Shown one piece after another: positions 43,711-53,551 of a DNA stretch of 64,000 nucleotides (position 1 is its first letter; each line of letters begins with the position of its first letter). Source of the DNA: Arthrobacter sp. P2b (GTDB taxonomy: Bacteria; Actinomycetota; Actinomycetes; Actinomycetales; Micrococcaceae); assembly GCF_900168295.1 (NCBI RefSeq), contig NZ_FVZL01000012.1:1-64000 (forward strand), read 5' to 3'. A model generated the notes under the pieces. The model saw only the letters and a list, made by a program, of their open reading frames with translations, ran no database searches and was not told the origin of the DNA. A program made the translations under genes and the position numbers.

Positions 43711-45117
43711 TCAGCGCCTGGCACCCACCACCGTGTCGGCGTCGTCCGTCTTGGCCGCAGCCCAGGCATCGCCCTGTTCCTTGTCCAGGTGCGTGGACTT
43801 CTTGTTCTTGAGCGCGAAGATGTAGACCACCAGCGAAACGGCGATGGCCACGGTGACGTAGGTGAAGAACAGGTCCACCTGGCCGGCCTTCTGCAGCGCC
43901 GCGCCGATCAGCGGAACCGTGCCGCCGAACAGCGAGTTTGCGATCGCGTAGCCCAGCCCGACCCCGAGTGCCCGGATGGACGCCGGGAAGAGCTCGGCCT
44001 TCACCAGCGCGTTGATGGAGGTGTAGCCGCCCACCACCAGCAGGCCGCCCATCATGAGCAGGAACGCCGTAAACGGATCCTTGGTGCCGGACAGTGTGGA
44101 GAGCAGCGGCCAGGTGAACAGCACGCCGGTGATGCCGAACCAGAGGAGCAACGGCTTGCGGCCCACCTTGTCCGAGATGATGCCGTAGACGGGCTGCAGC
44201 AGCATGAAGATGAACAATGCCCAGAAGTTGATGACGGAGGTATCGGTCTTGGCGATGCCGGACGTATCGTTCATGAACTTCAGGATGAAGTTGGTGTAGG
44301 TGTAGAAGGCAACGGTTCCGCCCAGGGTGACGCCGATGCAGATCAGCAGCGGACGCCAGTGGCTGGTGAAGAGCAGCTTGAGGGTTCCGGGCTGCGCCTC
44401 GCCGGCAGCCGGAACGTGTGCGGCGCGGATCTGGTCCGCGGAGACCGTCTCCTCCATGGAGCGGCGCAGCCAGAGCACCACCAGGGCCGCGACGCCACCC
44501 AGCGCGAACGGAATACGCCAGCCCCATTCGGTGAGGGCATCATTGCCGATGCTGTTCTGCAGGATCACCAGGACCAACAGGGCCAGCATCTGCCCGCCCA
44601 CCAGGGTCACGTACTGGAAACTGGAGAAGAAACCGCGCCGCCTGGACGTTGCCGCTTCGGACATGTAGGTGGCGCTGGTGCCGTACTCGCCGCCCACGGA
44701 GAAGCCCTGCAGCAGGCGGACCAGCACCAGCAGGACCATGGCCCAGATGCCGATGACGTCCTGGGTGGGCAGCACCGCGATGGCAAAGGAGCCGGCGGAC
44801 ATCAGCGTCACGCTCAGGGTCAGGGCGGCTTTGCGGCCGTTGCGGTCCGCGTACCTGCCGAAGAACCAGGCACCGATGGGGCGCATGAGGAACGACGTCG
44901 AGAAGACGGCCATTGCCTCAAGTCCAGCCTGCAGGTCGTCAGTGGAGCTGAAGAAGTGGGCCTGGAAGTAGGCCGCGAAGACGGTGTAGACGTAGAGGTC
45001 GTACCACTCTACGAGGTTGCCGGCGGAACCTTTGAGGATATTTCCCACGGCCCTGCGGGTCTGTGCTGCCTCCGTCGGGGCTGCCTCGCTGAGAGGCGCT
45101 GCTTGTTGGGTGCTCAT
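43711..45117 (-). CDS. MHS family (MFS) permease
   Basis: A 468-residue inner-membrane major-facilitator permease of the metabolite:H+ symporter subfamily (KgtP, ShiA, ProP relatives). Signatures: GNLVEWYDLYVYTVFAAYFQAHFF at the first helix, RPIGAWFFGRYADRNGRKAAL (the MFS 2-3 loop), LLQGFSVGGEYGTSATYMSEAA, and GWRIPFALGGVAALVVLWLRRSMEET before the central loop. Likely substrates are 2-oxoglutarate, shikimate, citrate or similar acids. It is divergent from a response regulator operon with a TAXI-type binding protein, so its expression is plausibly controlled by that two-component system. Confidence 0.92.
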   Translation of the reverse strand: MSTQQAAPLSEAAPTEAAQTRRAVGNILKGSAGNLVEWYDLYVYTVFAAYFQAHFFSSTDDLQAGLEAMAVFSTSFLMRPIGAWFFGRYADRNGRKAALTLSVTLMSAGSFAIAVLPTQDVIGIWAMVLLVLVRLLQGFSVGGEYGTSATYMSEAATSRRRGFFSSFQYVTLVGGQMLALLVLVILQNSIGNDALTEWGWRIPFALGGVAALVVLWLRRSMEETVSADQIRAAHVPAAGEAQPGTLKLLFTSHWRPLLICIGVTLGGTVAFYTYTNFILKFMNDTSGIAKTDTSVINFWALFIFMLLQPVYGIISDKVGRKPLLLWFGITGVLFTWPLLSTLSGTKDPFTAFLLMMGGLLVVGGYTSINALVKAELFPASIRALGVGLGYAIANSLFGGTVPLIGAALQKAGQVDLFFTYVTVAIAVSLVVYIFALKNKKSTHLDKEQGDAWAAAKTDDADTVVGARR

Positions 45118-45215
45118 CGATGAACCTTCCTTGGCGTGAACAGTCTCCCGAAAGCGCGGAGGACCCCCACCAAAATATGGGTGATCCAGGGCACAGCCAA
45201 CGTGGCAGCGGCTTT

Positions 45216-45248
45216 CCTAACACTTCCTTAGGTTTTGGTCCGAAAACC
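45216..45248. promoter_or_regulatory. inverted repeats between the MHS permease and response regulator genes
   Basis: CCTAA/TTAGG (45216-45220, 45228-45232) and GGTTTT/AAAACC (45231-45236, 45243-45248) form two small adjoining palindromes in the 236-base divergent region. They are candidate binding sites for the neighbouring response regulator, which by family would bind direct or inverted repeats. Confidence 0.35.
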
Positions 45249-45353
45249 CGTGCCCGTCCCGCCCGGCCTCCGCCCGGCCGGGCAAAAACGTCCGCCAGGC
45301 GGTAGTCTCCACAAACGGGGGGATGGCGCAGCCCCGCAGCGAAGGACAGGAAC

Positions 45354-46028
45354 ATGGCAATGGAAGTGCTCATCGTCGAGGACGACGACGCCATGGCCGG
45401 TGCCCTCGCGGCCGGTGTCGGGACAGCGGGACTGAAGGCAACCAGGGTTTCCCGTGGCGCCGATGCCCTGCTGGCGCACCGCCGTTTCCAGGTGATCCTC
45501 CTTGACCTGGGGCTTCCGGACATGGACGGGCTGGAGGTGCTGCGGAAACTCCGCCAGGTAACGGACTGCCCCATCCTCATCCTCACCGCGCGCGACGACG
45601 AACGCAGCGTGGTGCTTGGCCTCCGTTCCGGAGCGGATGACTACCTGGTCAAACCGGTCAAGCTGGTGGAACTGCTGGCCAGGATCGAAGCGGTCACCCG
45701 GCGGGTGGGGCGCGGCAGCGCAGCAACGCCGGGCACCATTGTCCTGGACGACCTCACGATCGACCTGGACCGGCGGACAGCAGCGAAGAATGCAGAGGTG
45801 CTTCCGCTGACCGCCACCGAATTCGAGCTGCTGGCCCTGCTCGCCCGGAATGCTGGCTCCGTGGTGACGCGGGAGCAGATCCTTGACGCTCTGTGGGGTG
45901 ACGCCTTCCTCGCCTCATCCCGTTCGCTGGACGTCCATCTCACCGGGCTCCGGGCCAAGCTGCAGAAGCCCGGGTTCATCATCAACGTCCGGGGCGTGGG
46001 CTACCGGGTGGAAGCGGATACCGCGTGA
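45354..46028 (+). CDS. OmpR/PhoB-family response regulator
   Basis: A 224-residue DNA-binding response regulator. Receiver domain residues 1-115: acidic pocket in VEDDDA, phosphorylation site Asp51 in LLDLGLPDMDG, conserved Thr in LTARDDE and Lys in VKPVKLVEL. Effector: OmpR winged helix from about 128 (LPLTATEFELLALLARNAGSVVTREQILDALWGDAF, then the wing VRGVGYRVEAD). ATG 45354 follows GAAGGACAGGAAC. Its stop overlaps the kinase start by 4 bases; together with the TAXI protein gene they form an operon. Closest functional analogue is TctD, which responds to tricarboxylates. Confidence 0.94.
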   Translation: MAMEVLIVEDDDAMAGALAAGVGTAGLKATRVSRGADALLAHRRFQVILLDLGLPDMDGLEVLRKLRQVTDCPILILTARDDERSVVLGLRSGADDYLVKPVKLVELLARIEAVTRRVGRGSAATPGTIVLDDLTIDLDRRTAAKNAEVLPLTATEFELLALLARNAGSVVTREQILDALWGDAFLASSRSLDVHLTGLRAKLQKPGFIINVRGVGYRVEADTA

Positions 46029-47473
46029 GGCTGCGCGTCCTCGGGGTCCTCAGTGTGCTCTGCCTGCTGGTGGTCTTCCTGGTCTCCGGCACCATCCTGG
46101 GCTCTGCTGCCCGCGAACTGACGCAGGAAGTCCAGATCAACCGGGCAGCGTCCCTGAACCGGCTGGCCCAGGTGGCCTTCGACGCGGCGACCGACGGTGA
46201 TACCGTGCGGCTGCAGCGGGAAATGGACACCTACTCCAGCCTCTACGGCGAAGGCATTGTGGTGCGGCTGCAGCAGGGCATCCTGCGCTCCGGGGGCCTG
46301 AGTGAGGAGCGCACCGACGTGCAGGACGCCCTGTCCCTCGCCGGGCTCAACGTCAGTGACACGGATCTCGCCCCATTGGAGCCTTTCGGGTCCGGCTCGG
46401 AACTCATTTTCCGTTCCTTTGGCAGCGCCAGCCAGGTCCTGGGCGGCGTCGTCCTGGACGTGGACCTCGACACTGCCCGCAACAAGCTCCGCGGGCGTTG
46501 GCTCGCGGTGGCGGTTGCCGCCGTCGCCCTTGCCGCGGTACTCCTGCTGGCCGCGGCCCGGGTGACCGGGTGGGTGCTCCGTCCTGTCCTTCGCCTGAAT
46601 TCGGCGGTCACCGAGCTGGCGAAGACGGGACGGGCGGGGCGCCTGCCGGAGGACGGGCCGCCGGAACTCCGCGAGTTGAGCCGGTCCTTCACCGCGATGG
46701 CCCGCACCGTGAGCGCCAGCATCGAGTCGCAGCGCCAGCTGATCGCGGATACCTCGCACCAGCTGCGGAACCCCATCGGTGCCCTCAGGCTGCGGCTGGA
46801 CGTACTCCAGCTTGAGCTGAAAAATGCCCGGGAGCACGACGCCGCCGCCAGCGCGGTGGCGGAGCTGGAGCGGGTGGAGGAGATCCTGGACGGAGTCCTG
46901 AAACTTGCCGCTGCCGAGCACCGGGCGTCCGAGGACTCCGCCCGTTCGTTCAGCAGTCCGGGCGTCCGGCCGCCCGCCGAACCGGTGGATCCGTATCCCG
47001 TTCTGCAGGGCGAGGTGGAGCGGGCAGCTCCGGCGGCGGAGCGTGCAGGGTGCCGCCTTGTCCTGCTGCCGCCTCCCTCCCCGCCGGCACTGGTTGCCTG
47101 CCAGCCGGCGGAGCTTGCCCAGATGGCCGGCGAGCTCCTCACCAACGCGGTCAAGTACGCCCCCGGTGCCACGGTGACAGCTGCGGTGCGGGTTCGGGCG
47201 GGCACGGCAGCAGTGGAAATATCCGACGACGGCCCCGGGCTTTCCGAGCAGGAGCGCGCCGCCGCTGCGACGCGGTTTTGGCGCTCACCCCGGCATTCCT
47301 CGGTCCGTGGGACCGGGCTGGGCATCACCATCGTGGGCGAGCTGGCGGCGGCGAACGGCGGCCGGTTGGTGCTTGCTTCGGCAACACCGCAGGGCCTGTC
47401 CGCCCGCCTCGAGTTTCCTGCTCCCCCGCCTGGCTACCATCCGGAATCCGGAGGAGGTGAGGTGCGTGGTTGA
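46025..47473 (+). CDS. sensor histidine kinase (TctE-like)
   Basis: A 482-residue membrane histidine kinase. One transmembrane helix at about residues 5-27, an extracytoplasmic sensor of about 130 residues, a second helix at about 160-182, then HAMP, HisKA with the phospho-accepting His245 in DTSHQLRNPIGALRLRLD, and HATPase with N-box ELLTNAVKYAP, G1 DDGPGLSEQE and G2 GTGLGI. GTG 46025 overlaps the regulator stop. The sensor is short and has no recognised domain, leaving room for it to receive signal from a binding protein; the downstream gene encodes just such a protein, overlapping this gene by 8 bases. Confidence 0.93.
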   Translation: MRLRVLGVLSVLCLLVVFLVSGTILGSAARELTQEVQINRAASLNRLAQVAFDAATDGDTVRLQREMDTYSSLYGEGIVVRLQQGILRSGGLSEERTDVQDALSLAGLNVSDTDLAPLEPFGSGSELIFRSFGSASQVLGGVVLDVDLDTARNKLRGRWLAVAVAAVALAAVLLLAAARVTGWVLRPVLRLNSAVTELAKTGRAGRLPEDGPPELRELSRSFTAMARTVSASIESQRQLIADTSHQLRNPIGALRLRLDVLQLELKNAREHDAAASAVAELERVEEILDGVLKLAAAEHRASEDSARSFSSPGVRPPAEPVDPYPVLQGEVERAAPAAERAGCRLVLLPPPSPPALVACQPAELAQMAGELLTNAVKYAPGATVTAAVRVRAGTAAVEISDDGPGLSEQERAAAATRFWRSPRHSSVRGTGLGITIVGELAAANGGRLVLASATPQGLSARLEFPAPPPGYHPESGGGEVRG

Positions 47474-48470
47474 AGGGCTTGCGGGTCCGCTTTCGAGGCG
47501 GACACTGCTGAAAGCCGGTTTTTCCGCGGCCCTGGCCGCGTTCCTGCCGTTCGCCCTGTCCGGTTGCACCAGCAAGCGGCCGGACCTGCTGACGGTGGCG
47601 GGCGGCGAACCTGGCGGTTTTTACCTGGAGTTCTCCACGCTGCTGGCCGCGGCCCTGGAGCGGCACGGGGTGGCAGGCCGGGCCACGGCGGTGTCCACGG
47701 GCGGAAGCCTGGACAACCTGGCGGAACTTCGCGCGGGGAGGGCAACCTTCGCCGTCGCGCTGGCCGATGCGGCGGGCGAACAGTCGCCGGAGCCTGGCTC
47801 TGCACCGGTGCAGGTGGCGGCGCTCGGGAAGGTTTATGAAAACTATGTTCACTGCGTGGTGCGCAGGGACAGCGGAATCACCGGGCTCGGCCAGCTGGCC
47901 GGCCGCAGGGTGGCCATCGGCCAGCCTGGATCCGGCACGTCCCTCACCACACCGCGGATCCTTGCGGCAGCAGGCCTGGATACCCGGACGGTCGGTGGCA
48001 CCGATGCGGACGGGACGGTCGCCGTCGTAAGCCTTGGACTGAACGACGGCCTGGCCGCCCTGAAGGCGGGCACGGTGGATGCCCTGTTCTGGTCCGGCGG
48101 CGTGCCCACGGCCGCGGTTGCCGCCGCGCAGCAGGAGGTTCCGCTGGCACTGCTGGACCTTTCGGCGCTGCTGCCTGAGCTGCGCAAGCGGCATGGGGCG
48201 CAATACGACCGCGTGCTCATTCCAGAGGGCAGTTATCCCGGTGTGCCGGCGGTCTGGACGGTGGGCGCCGCGAACCTGCTGCTGTGCCGGACGGACCTGG
48301 ATGCCGCCACCGTGGAGCGGACCGTCCAACTGCTGGTGCATCACGCCGGCGAGCTGATCCCGCAATCGAGCCTTGGCGTGCAGTTCCTCAGCCCGGAAAC
48401 CCTGATCAACACTGCCGGTGTCCCGCTGCATCCGGCGGCCGCGAACGCATACCGGGCACTGCACGGCTGA
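47466..48470 (+). CDS. TAXI-type solute-binding lipoprotein
   Basis: A 334-residue TRAP-associated extracytoplasmic immunogenic (TAXI) binding protein. The N-terminus has a twin-arginine signal, SRRTLLKAGFSAALAAFL, and a lipobox LSGC, so it is exported folded and lipid-anchored. The TAXI fold is evident from VAGGEPGGFYLEFSTLLAAALERHGV, AVSTGGSLDNLAELRAGRATFAVALADAA, VAIGQPGSGTSLTTPRILAAAGL and DALFWSGGVPTAAV. GTG 47466 lies inside the kinase end and follows GGAGGTGAG. No TRAP membrane subunit lies nearby, so it may serve as ligand receptor for the kinase (as TctC-type proteins do) or feed an unlinked transporter. Confidence 0.92.
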   Translation: MVEGLAGPLSRRTLLKAGFSAALAAFLPFALSGCTSKRPDLLTVAGGEPGGFYLEFSTLLAAALERHGVAGRATAVSTGGSLDNLAELRAGRATFAVALADAAGEQSPEPGSAPVQVAALGKVYENYVHCVVRRDSGITGLGQLAGRRVAIGQPGSGTSLTTPRILAAAGLDTRTVGGTDADGTVAVVSLGLNDGLAALKAGTVDALFWSGGVPTAAVAAAQQEVPLALLDLSALLPELRKRHGAQYDRVLIPEGSYPGVPAVWTVGAANLLLCRTDLDAATVERTVQLLVHHAGELIPQSSLGVQFLSPETLINTAGVPLHPAAANAYRALHG

Positions 48471-48476
48471 CCCGGC

Positions 48477-48599
48477 ACGCTCTCTCACATCCTGCAGCGA
48501 TATCGGGAACCCTCTCTCACCTGTCGCGGTATGAACCGAAACCCTCCTTCACATACTGAGAGAGCGTTGCGGGAAAAGCCGCAAAACGTGAGAGAGCGT
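48477..48599. repeat. palindromic repeat element with CTCTCTCAC cores (copy 2)
   Basis: Related to the element at 20734-20827. ACGCTCTCTCAC (48477-48488) pairs exactly with GTGAGAGAGCGT (48588-48599). Further copies of the core: ACCCTCTCTCAC at 48509-48520, ACCCTCCTTCAC at 48541-48552, and the inverted CTGAGAGAGCGT at 48556-48567. It lies between convergent genes (TAXI protein and scfR). Confidence 0.82.
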
Positions 48600-48602
48600 C
48601 CC

Positions 48603-50117
48603 TCAGTTTCCGGAGTGGGCCTGCAGGAAGCTGTACACCTCTGTCTCGTCCACACCCGGAAAGGCGCCCGGCGGCATGGCGGCCAGGAGGTGCGAGTGCG
48701 CACGCGCCGAGGGCCAGGCGTTCCCGGCCCATTCGGAGGTGAGCGCTTCCGGCGGACGCTTGCAGCAGGTGGGATCCGGGCAGTTGGAGGTGGCACGGGC
48801 TGTCGTCTCCCGCCCGCGGAACCACTTCACGTGCTGGTACGGCACGCCGATGCTCAGCGAAAACTCCCCGGTGGCGGAGCGTTCCGTGCGGGCGGTGCAC
48901 CAGTAGGTGCCGGACGGCGTATCGGTGTACTGGCTGTATGCGCTGAACTTGTCCGGCACGTCGAACACGGCTCGGGATGTCCAGGCCTTGCACGACGGCT
49001 GGCCCTCGATGGCTCCGGTGTGGTCCTGCGGAAAGTTCACGCCGTCGTTCTCGTAGGCCTTGTAGATGATGCCGCTCTGGTGCGTCTTCTGGAAATGCGT
49101 CGTGATACCCAGGTGCTTGGTGGCCAGGTTCGTGAAGCGGTGGGCGGCTGTCTCGTAGGAGACGGCGAACGCGTCGCGGATGTCCTCCACGGCGATTTCC
49201 TTCGCTGCCTTGGCTTTTTGCAGAAATTCCACGGTGGCCTGCTCCGGCAGGAGAAGTGCTGCGGCGAAATAGTTCGTGGCAACTCGTTGGGCCAGGAAAT
49301 CGCCGTAGTTGCGGGGTGTTTCATGGCCCAGCACGTAGTGGCCCAGGGCCTGCAGGAGCACAGACCGGGGGTCGTGGTCCTGCCGCTGGCTCTGCGTCAG
49401 GTAAATTCTGCGGTTCTTCAAATCCGTCACGGAACGGGTGGAATGCGGCAGGTCGCCCACATGGTGCAGGGTGAAGCCGAGGTGCGCGGCGATGTCAGCG
49501 ATGACGTGCTGGCTCAGCGGCCCGGTGGTGTACCCCACCTCCTTGAGGACCTTCTGCGCCTCGGATTCGTACTCCGGAAAATAGTTCCCCCGCTCCCGCA
49601 TCATGGCGCGCAGTTCGCCGTTCGCGCGGCGGGCTTCCTCCGGCGTTGCCACCTGCTCGTTCATCTTGCGTTCGAGCTCGTGGAGGAGCCCCACCTGGGC
49701 CTCCAGGACATCCAGCGGAAGTCGCGAACTGATGCGGATTTTGGGCAGGTCCAAGGACTCGTACAGCGGTCCGCGCTGGTAGCGCTCCAGCTCGATTTCC
49801 AGGGCGGCCCGGCGGCTGGGAGGCTCTGCTCCGAGCAGCTGGTCGATGCTGACATTGAGTGCCCCGGCCAGGTGCTGGAGGAGGGTGAGTTTGGGTTCCC
49901 GCTTCCCGTTTTCGATCAGGCTCAGCTGGCTGGGCGCAGTCCCGACGGCGGCGCTCAGGTCATCGAGGGTAAGTCCGGCCTGCTTGCGGAGATGGCGCAC
50001 GCGGCGGCCCAGCGAAATGACGTCCAGTTCCGCGGCGGAGCCGGACGACGGCGGCGGGGAAACTTCCCTGTTCCAGCTTGAAGGCGACATTTCTGAAGAA
50101 TACGCGAAAAACTGCAT
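48603..50117 (-). CDS. ramB: ScfR/RamB-type transcriptional regulator
   Basis: A 504-residue XRE-family regulator of short-chain fatty acid and acetate metabolism. N-terminal helix-turn-helix about residues 36-92 ([40 protein letters not shown]), a middle IrrE/M78-like domain with [13 protein letters not shown] (metallopeptidase-like but degenerate), and a C-terminal ScfR domain with the cysteine set [14 protein letters not shown] 50117 follows GGAAAG closely; ATG 50090 is the alternative. It is divergent from isocitrate lyase; in Corynebacterium and Mycobacterium RamB binds this promoter and its own, so control of the glyoxylate shunt is expected. Confidence 0.93.
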   Translation of the reverse strand: MQFFAYSSEMSPSSWNREVSPPPSSGSAAELDVISLGRRVRHLRKQAGLTLDDLSAAVGTAPSQLSLIENGKREPKLTLLQHLAGALNVSIDQLLGAEPPSRRAALEIELERYQRGPLYESLDLPKIRISSRLPLDVLEAQVGLLHELERKMNEQVATPEEARRANGELRAMMRERGNYFPEYESEAQKVLKEVGYTTGPLSQHVIADIAAHLGFTLHHVGDLPHSTRSVTDLKNRRIYLTQSQRQDHDPRSVLLQALGHYVLGHETPRNYGDFLAQRVATNYFAAALLLPEQATVEFLQKAKAAKEIAVEDIRDAFAVSYETAAHRFTNLATKHLGITTHFQKTHQSGIIYKAYENDGVNFPQDHTGAIEGQPSCKAWTSRAVFDVPDKFSAYSQYTDTPSGTYWCTARTERSATGEFSLSIGVPYQHVKWFRGRETTARATSNCPDPTCCKRPPEALTSEWAGNAWPSARAHSHLLAAMPPGAFPGVDETEVYSFLQAHSGN

Positions 50118-50201
50118 TTCTTTCCAGCATTTTTATCTAGAAAGGGTGTTGAAAGTGCTGAAAAGTAGTGAACACGGAAAGAAACACCGCACCGGAAAGC
50201 C

Positions 50202-50231
50202 GGTGGGAACCTCAACGACGCGGTTCCCACC
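50202..50231. promoter_or_regulatory. inverted repeat in the aceA leader
   Basis: GGTGGGAACC and GGTTCCCACC, perfect 10-bp arms 10 bases apart, lie 35 bases before the aceA start in the 148-base region shared with scfR. A shorter CACCGG/CCGGTG hairpin overlaps at 50190-50205. It could be a regulator site or an RNA hairpin. The RamB consensus (AAAGTTTGCAAA) is not clearly present. Confidence 0.55.
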
Positions 50232-50265
50232 TACTCCATCCGGAGCTCAATCAAGGAGATCAACG

Positions 50266-51582
50266 ATGACTGCAGCATTTGAGCCCACCCAGCAGACGCC
50301 CGAACAGCAGGCCGCCGCCCTGGAGCTCGAGTGGGCCGCCAACCCCCGCTGGGAAGGTGTGACCCGGGACTACTCAGCCTCCGACGTCGTCCGCCTCCGC
50401 GGCCGCGTCTCCGAAGAACACACCCTGGCCCGCCGCGGTTCGGAGAAGCTGTGGAAGCAGCTCACCGAAGAGCACAAGGAAGGCAAGTACACCAACGCCC
50501 TTGGCGCTCTGACCGGCAACCAGGCCGTGCAGCAGGTCAAGGCCGGGCTCCGCGCGATCTACCTTTCCGGCTGGCAGGTTGCCGCTGACGCGAACAACTC
50601 GGGCCACACCTACCCGGACCAGTCCCTCTACCCGGCCAACTCGGTTCCCACGGTTGTCCGCCGCATCAACAACGCACTGCTCCGGGCGGACCAGATCGAA
50701 TTCTCCGAGGGTGTCCAGACCGTCGAGGACTGGCTGGTTCCGATCGTTGCTGACGCCGAGGCCGGTTTCGGCGGCCCGCTGAACGCCTACGAACTCATGA
50801 AATCCATGATCCAGGCCGGCGCCTCAGGTGTTCACTGGGAGGACCAGCTCGCTTCCGAGAAGAAGTGCGGGCACCTCGGCGGCAAGGTCCTGATCCCCAC
50901 CCAGCAGCACGTCCGCACCCTGAACGCCGCCCGGCTCGCGGCCGACGTCGCCGGCACCCCGTCGGTGGTTATCGCCCGCACGGATGCCGAGGCGGCAACC
51001 CTGATCACCTCGGACGTGGACGAACGCGACCAGGAATTCATCACCGGCGAGCGCACCGCCGAGGGCTTCTACAAGGTCCGCAACGGCATCGAACCCTGCA
51101 TCGCCCGCGCCAAGGCCTACGCCCCCTACTCGGACCTGATCTGGATGGAAACCGGCACCCCGGACCTGGAACTGGCCCGCAAGTTCGCCGAAGCCGTCAA
51201 GGCCGAGTTCCCGGACCAGATGCTCTCCTACAACTGCTCGCCGTCGTTCAACTGGCGCAAGCACCTGGACGACGCCACCATCGCGAAGTTCCAGCGTGAG
51301 CTCGGTGCCATGGGCTTCACGTTCCAGTTCATCACCCTGGCCGGATTCCACGCCCTGAACTACTCGATGTTCGATCTCGCCCACGGCTACGCCCGTGAAG
51401 GCATGAGCGCCTACGTCGAGCTCCAGGAAAAGGAATTCGCCTCCGAATCCCGCGGCTACACCGCTACCAAGCACCAGCGCGAAGTCGGCACCGGCTACTT
51501 CGACACCATCTCCACTGCGCTCAACCCGAACGCATCCACCCTCGCACTGGTCGGATCGACCGAAGAGGGCCAGTTCCACTAA
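50266..51582 (+). CDS. aceA: isocitrate lyase
   Basis: A 438-residue cytosolic enzyme cleaving isocitrate to glyoxylate and succinate, first step of the glyoxylate shunt. The signature [11 protein letters not shown] with catalytic Cys201 is present, as are [35 protein letters not shown] and the C-terminal YNCSPSFNW; these identify true ICL rather than methylisocitrate lyase. ATG 50266 follows an excellent AAGGAGAT. Divergent from the ScfR/RamB regulator and followed by malate synthase after 231 bases containing a terminator-like repeat, so the two shunt genes probably have separate promoters. Confidence 0.97.
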   Translation: MTAAFEPTQQTPEQQAAALELEWAANPRWEGVTRDYSASDVVRLRGRVSEEHTLARRGSEKLWKQLTEEHKEGKYTNALGALTGNQAVQQVKAGLRAIYLSGWQVAADANNSGHTYPDQSLYPANSVPTVVRRINNALLRADQIEFSEGVQTVEDWLVPIVADAEAGFGGPLNAYELMKSMIQAGASGVHWEDQLASEKKCGHLGGKVLIPTQQHVRTLNAARLAADVAGTPSVVIARTDAEAATLITSDVDERDQEFITGERTAEGFYKVRNGIEPCIARAKAYAPYSDLIWMETGTPDLELARKFAEAVKAEFPDQMLSYNCSPSFNWRKHLDDATIAKFQRELGAMGFTFQFITLAGFHALNYSMFDLAHGYAREGMSAYVELQEKEFASESRGYTATKHQREVGTGYFDTISTALNPNASTLALVGSTEEGQFH

Positions 51583-51651
51583 CTTCCAACCCTCGACGGC
51601 GGACCGGTCACCCTCGCCTTCGAAGCGGCAATGCTCTGCCTGCTATCCCCA

Positions 51652-51693
51652 TGCCCGCCCCATGACCTCGTAGAACTCGGTCGGGGGCGGGCA
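51652..51693. terminator. inverted repeat between aceA and aceB
   Basis: TGCCCGCCCC (51652-51661) pairs exactly with GGGGCGGGCA (51684-51693) across a 22-base loop. It is the main structure in the 231 bases between the shunt genes; the rest of that space shows no gene. Confidence 0.5.
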
Positions 51694-51813
51694 CAGGGCC
51701 CCTTTACGCAGGCTGCCGCATCACCGCTCCTTCGGCTTTGCGCGTTCCCGGCCTCTTTAGGTACGTCACCAGCCGCCGTCGAACTTTCCCTTTTCGTCTT
51801 TAAGGAGACTGAG

Positions 51814-53466
51814 ATGAACAGCTTCACCGATAGCTTCACGATTAATGGCATCACCTTGACCGCTCAACCCGTGTGCCGGCAGAACGAGGTTCTCACTCCG
51901 GATGCCCTGGAGTTCGTGGCGAAACTGCACCGGGCTACTGCTGAGCGGCGGCAGGAACTGCTGCAGGCCCGCCGGACCCGGCGTGCTGACATTGCCGCCG
52001 GCGCCGACCCCCGCTTCCTGCGGGAGACCGAACACATCCGCAACGACCCGTCCTGGCGGGTCGCTCCCCCGGCCCCCGGCCTCGAGGACCGCCGCGTGGA
52101 AATCACCGGCCCGGTGGACAAGAAGATGACCATCAACGCCCTGAACTCCGGCGCCAAGGTCTGGCTCGCGGACATGGAGGACTCTTCCACCCCCACCTGG
52201 CGCAACGTGATCAAGGGCCAGCTGAACCTCACCGACGCCCTGGAACGCCGGATCGACTTCACCACCGAAGAAGGCAAGGAATACAAACTCCGGCCCGCGG
52301 GCGAACTGCCCACCATCGTGGTCCGCCCCCGCGGCTGGCACCTGCCCGAAAAGCACATGCTCATCGACGGCCAGCCCATCGCCGGCGGCATCGTGGACTT
52401 CGGCCTGTTCTTCTTCCACAACGCCCGCCGCCTGCTCGCCCAGGGCAAGGGTCCGTACTTCTACCTGCCCAAGATCGAAAACCACCTCGAAGCCGGGCTC
52501 TGGAACGACATCTTCATCCTCGCCCAGGACCTGCTCGGCATCCCGCAGGGCACCATCCGCGCCACCGTGCTGATCGAAACCATCACCGCAGCCTTCGAAA
52601 TGGAGGAAATCCTCTACGAACTGCGCGACCACGCCGCCGGACTGAACGCCGGCCGCTGGGACTACATCTTCTCCCTCATCAAGAACTTCCGCACCCGCGG
52701 CCCCCGCTTCGTCCTCCCGGACCGCGGCCAGGTGACCATGACCCAGCCCTTCATGCGCGCCTACACCGAACAGCTCGTCCGGGCCTGCCACAAGCGCGGC
52801 GCCATGGCCATCGGCGGAATGGCGGCCGCAGTCCCCAACCGCAAGGACCCCGAAGCGAACGCCAACGCCTTCGAAAAGGTCCGCGCGGACAAGACCCGCG
52901 AAGCCAACGACGGCTTCGACGGCTCCTGGGTGGCCCACCCGGACCTGGTGCCGGTTTGCCGCGAGGTGTTTGACAGCATCCTGGGCGGGAAGCCCAACCA
53001 GCTGGACCGCAGCCGTGAGGACGTCACCCCGGACGACCGCGCCCTGATCAACGTGGCCGCCACCACCGGAACCATCACCGAACAGGGCATCCGGAACAAC
53101 ATCGAAGTGGGGATCCGCTACATCGAATCCTGGCTCCGCGGCAACGGCGCGGTCGCTATCCACAACCTCATGGAAGACGCCGCCACCGCCGAAATCTCCC
53201 GCTCCCAGCTCTGGCAGTGGATCTACGCCCGGGCCATCACGGACCACGGCGAGATCATCACTCACGAGTGGATCGAAGAACTCCTGGACCAGGAATTCGC
53301 ACGGCTGGAACGGTTCGACGGCGACCGCTTCGAGGACGCCCGCGACATCTTCGAAGAAGTCACCCTGGCCCGCGACTTCCCGTCCTTCCTCACCCTCCCC
53401 GCCTACGCCCGCTACCTGACGGAGGCCCGCGAAAAGGCAACCGTCGAGGAACTCGCCGCGGCGTAA
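51814..53466 (+). CDS. aceB: malate synthase A
   Basis: A 550-residue cytosolic enzyme condensing glyoxylate with acetyl-CoA to malate. It is the A-type (about 530-550 residues, TIM barrel): [69 protein letters not shown] with metal/glyoxylate residues, [42 protein letters not shown] (malate synthase signature), and [16 protein letters not shown] 51814 follows TTTAAGGAGACTGAG. Together with aceA and the ScfR-type regulator it makes a complete glyoxylate shunt. Confidence 0.97.
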   Translation: MNSFTDSFTINGITLTAQPVCRQNEVLTPDALEFVAKLHRATAERRQELLQARRTRRADIAAGADPRFLRETEHIRNDPSWRVAPPAPGLEDRRVEITGPVDKKMTINALNSGAKVWLADMEDSSTPTWRNVIKGQLNLTDALERRIDFTTEEGKEYKLRPAGELPTIVVRPRGWHLPEKHMLIDGQPIAGGIVDFGLFFFHNARRLLAQGKGPYFYLPKIENHLEAGLWNDIFILAQDLLGIPQGTIRATVLIETITAAFEMEEILYELRDHAAGLNAGRWDYIFSLIKNFRTRGPRFVLPDRGQVTMTQPFMRAYTEQLVRACHKRGAMAIGGMAAAVPNRKDPEANANAFEKVRADKTREANDGFDGSWVAHPDLVPVCREVFDSILGGKPNQLDRSREDVTPDDRALINVAATTGTITEQGIRNNIEVGIRYIESWLRGNGAVAIHNLMEDAATAEISRSQLWQWIYARAITDHGEIITHEWIEELLDQEFARLERFDGDRFEDARDIFEEVTLARDFPSFLTLPAYARYLTEAREKATVEELAAA

Positions 53467-53492
53467 CCAGCTTCCGTCCGCCGGGCCGGCAC

Positions 53493-53528
53493 GCCCTCCG
53501 CAACAGGCACCTCCGAAATCCGGAGGGC
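53493..53528. terminator. terminator hairpin after aceB
   Basis: GCCCTCCG (53493-53500) pairs with CGGAGGGC (53521-53528); a tighter alternative CCTCCG/CGGAGG with a 5-base loop occupies 53510-53526. It lies 26 bases after the aceB stop. Confidence 0.6.
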
Positions 53529-53551
53529 CGGCCCGGCGACGGAACCACCTC

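Noticed and set aside
43564..45123. A 519-codon open frame antisense to the MHS permease
   Set aside because: Very high His/Gln/Glu/Arg content and no recognisable motif; the opposite strand encodes a complete MHS permease.
47466..48470. A complete TRAP transporter
   Set aside because: Only the binding protein is present; no membrane subunits within the window.
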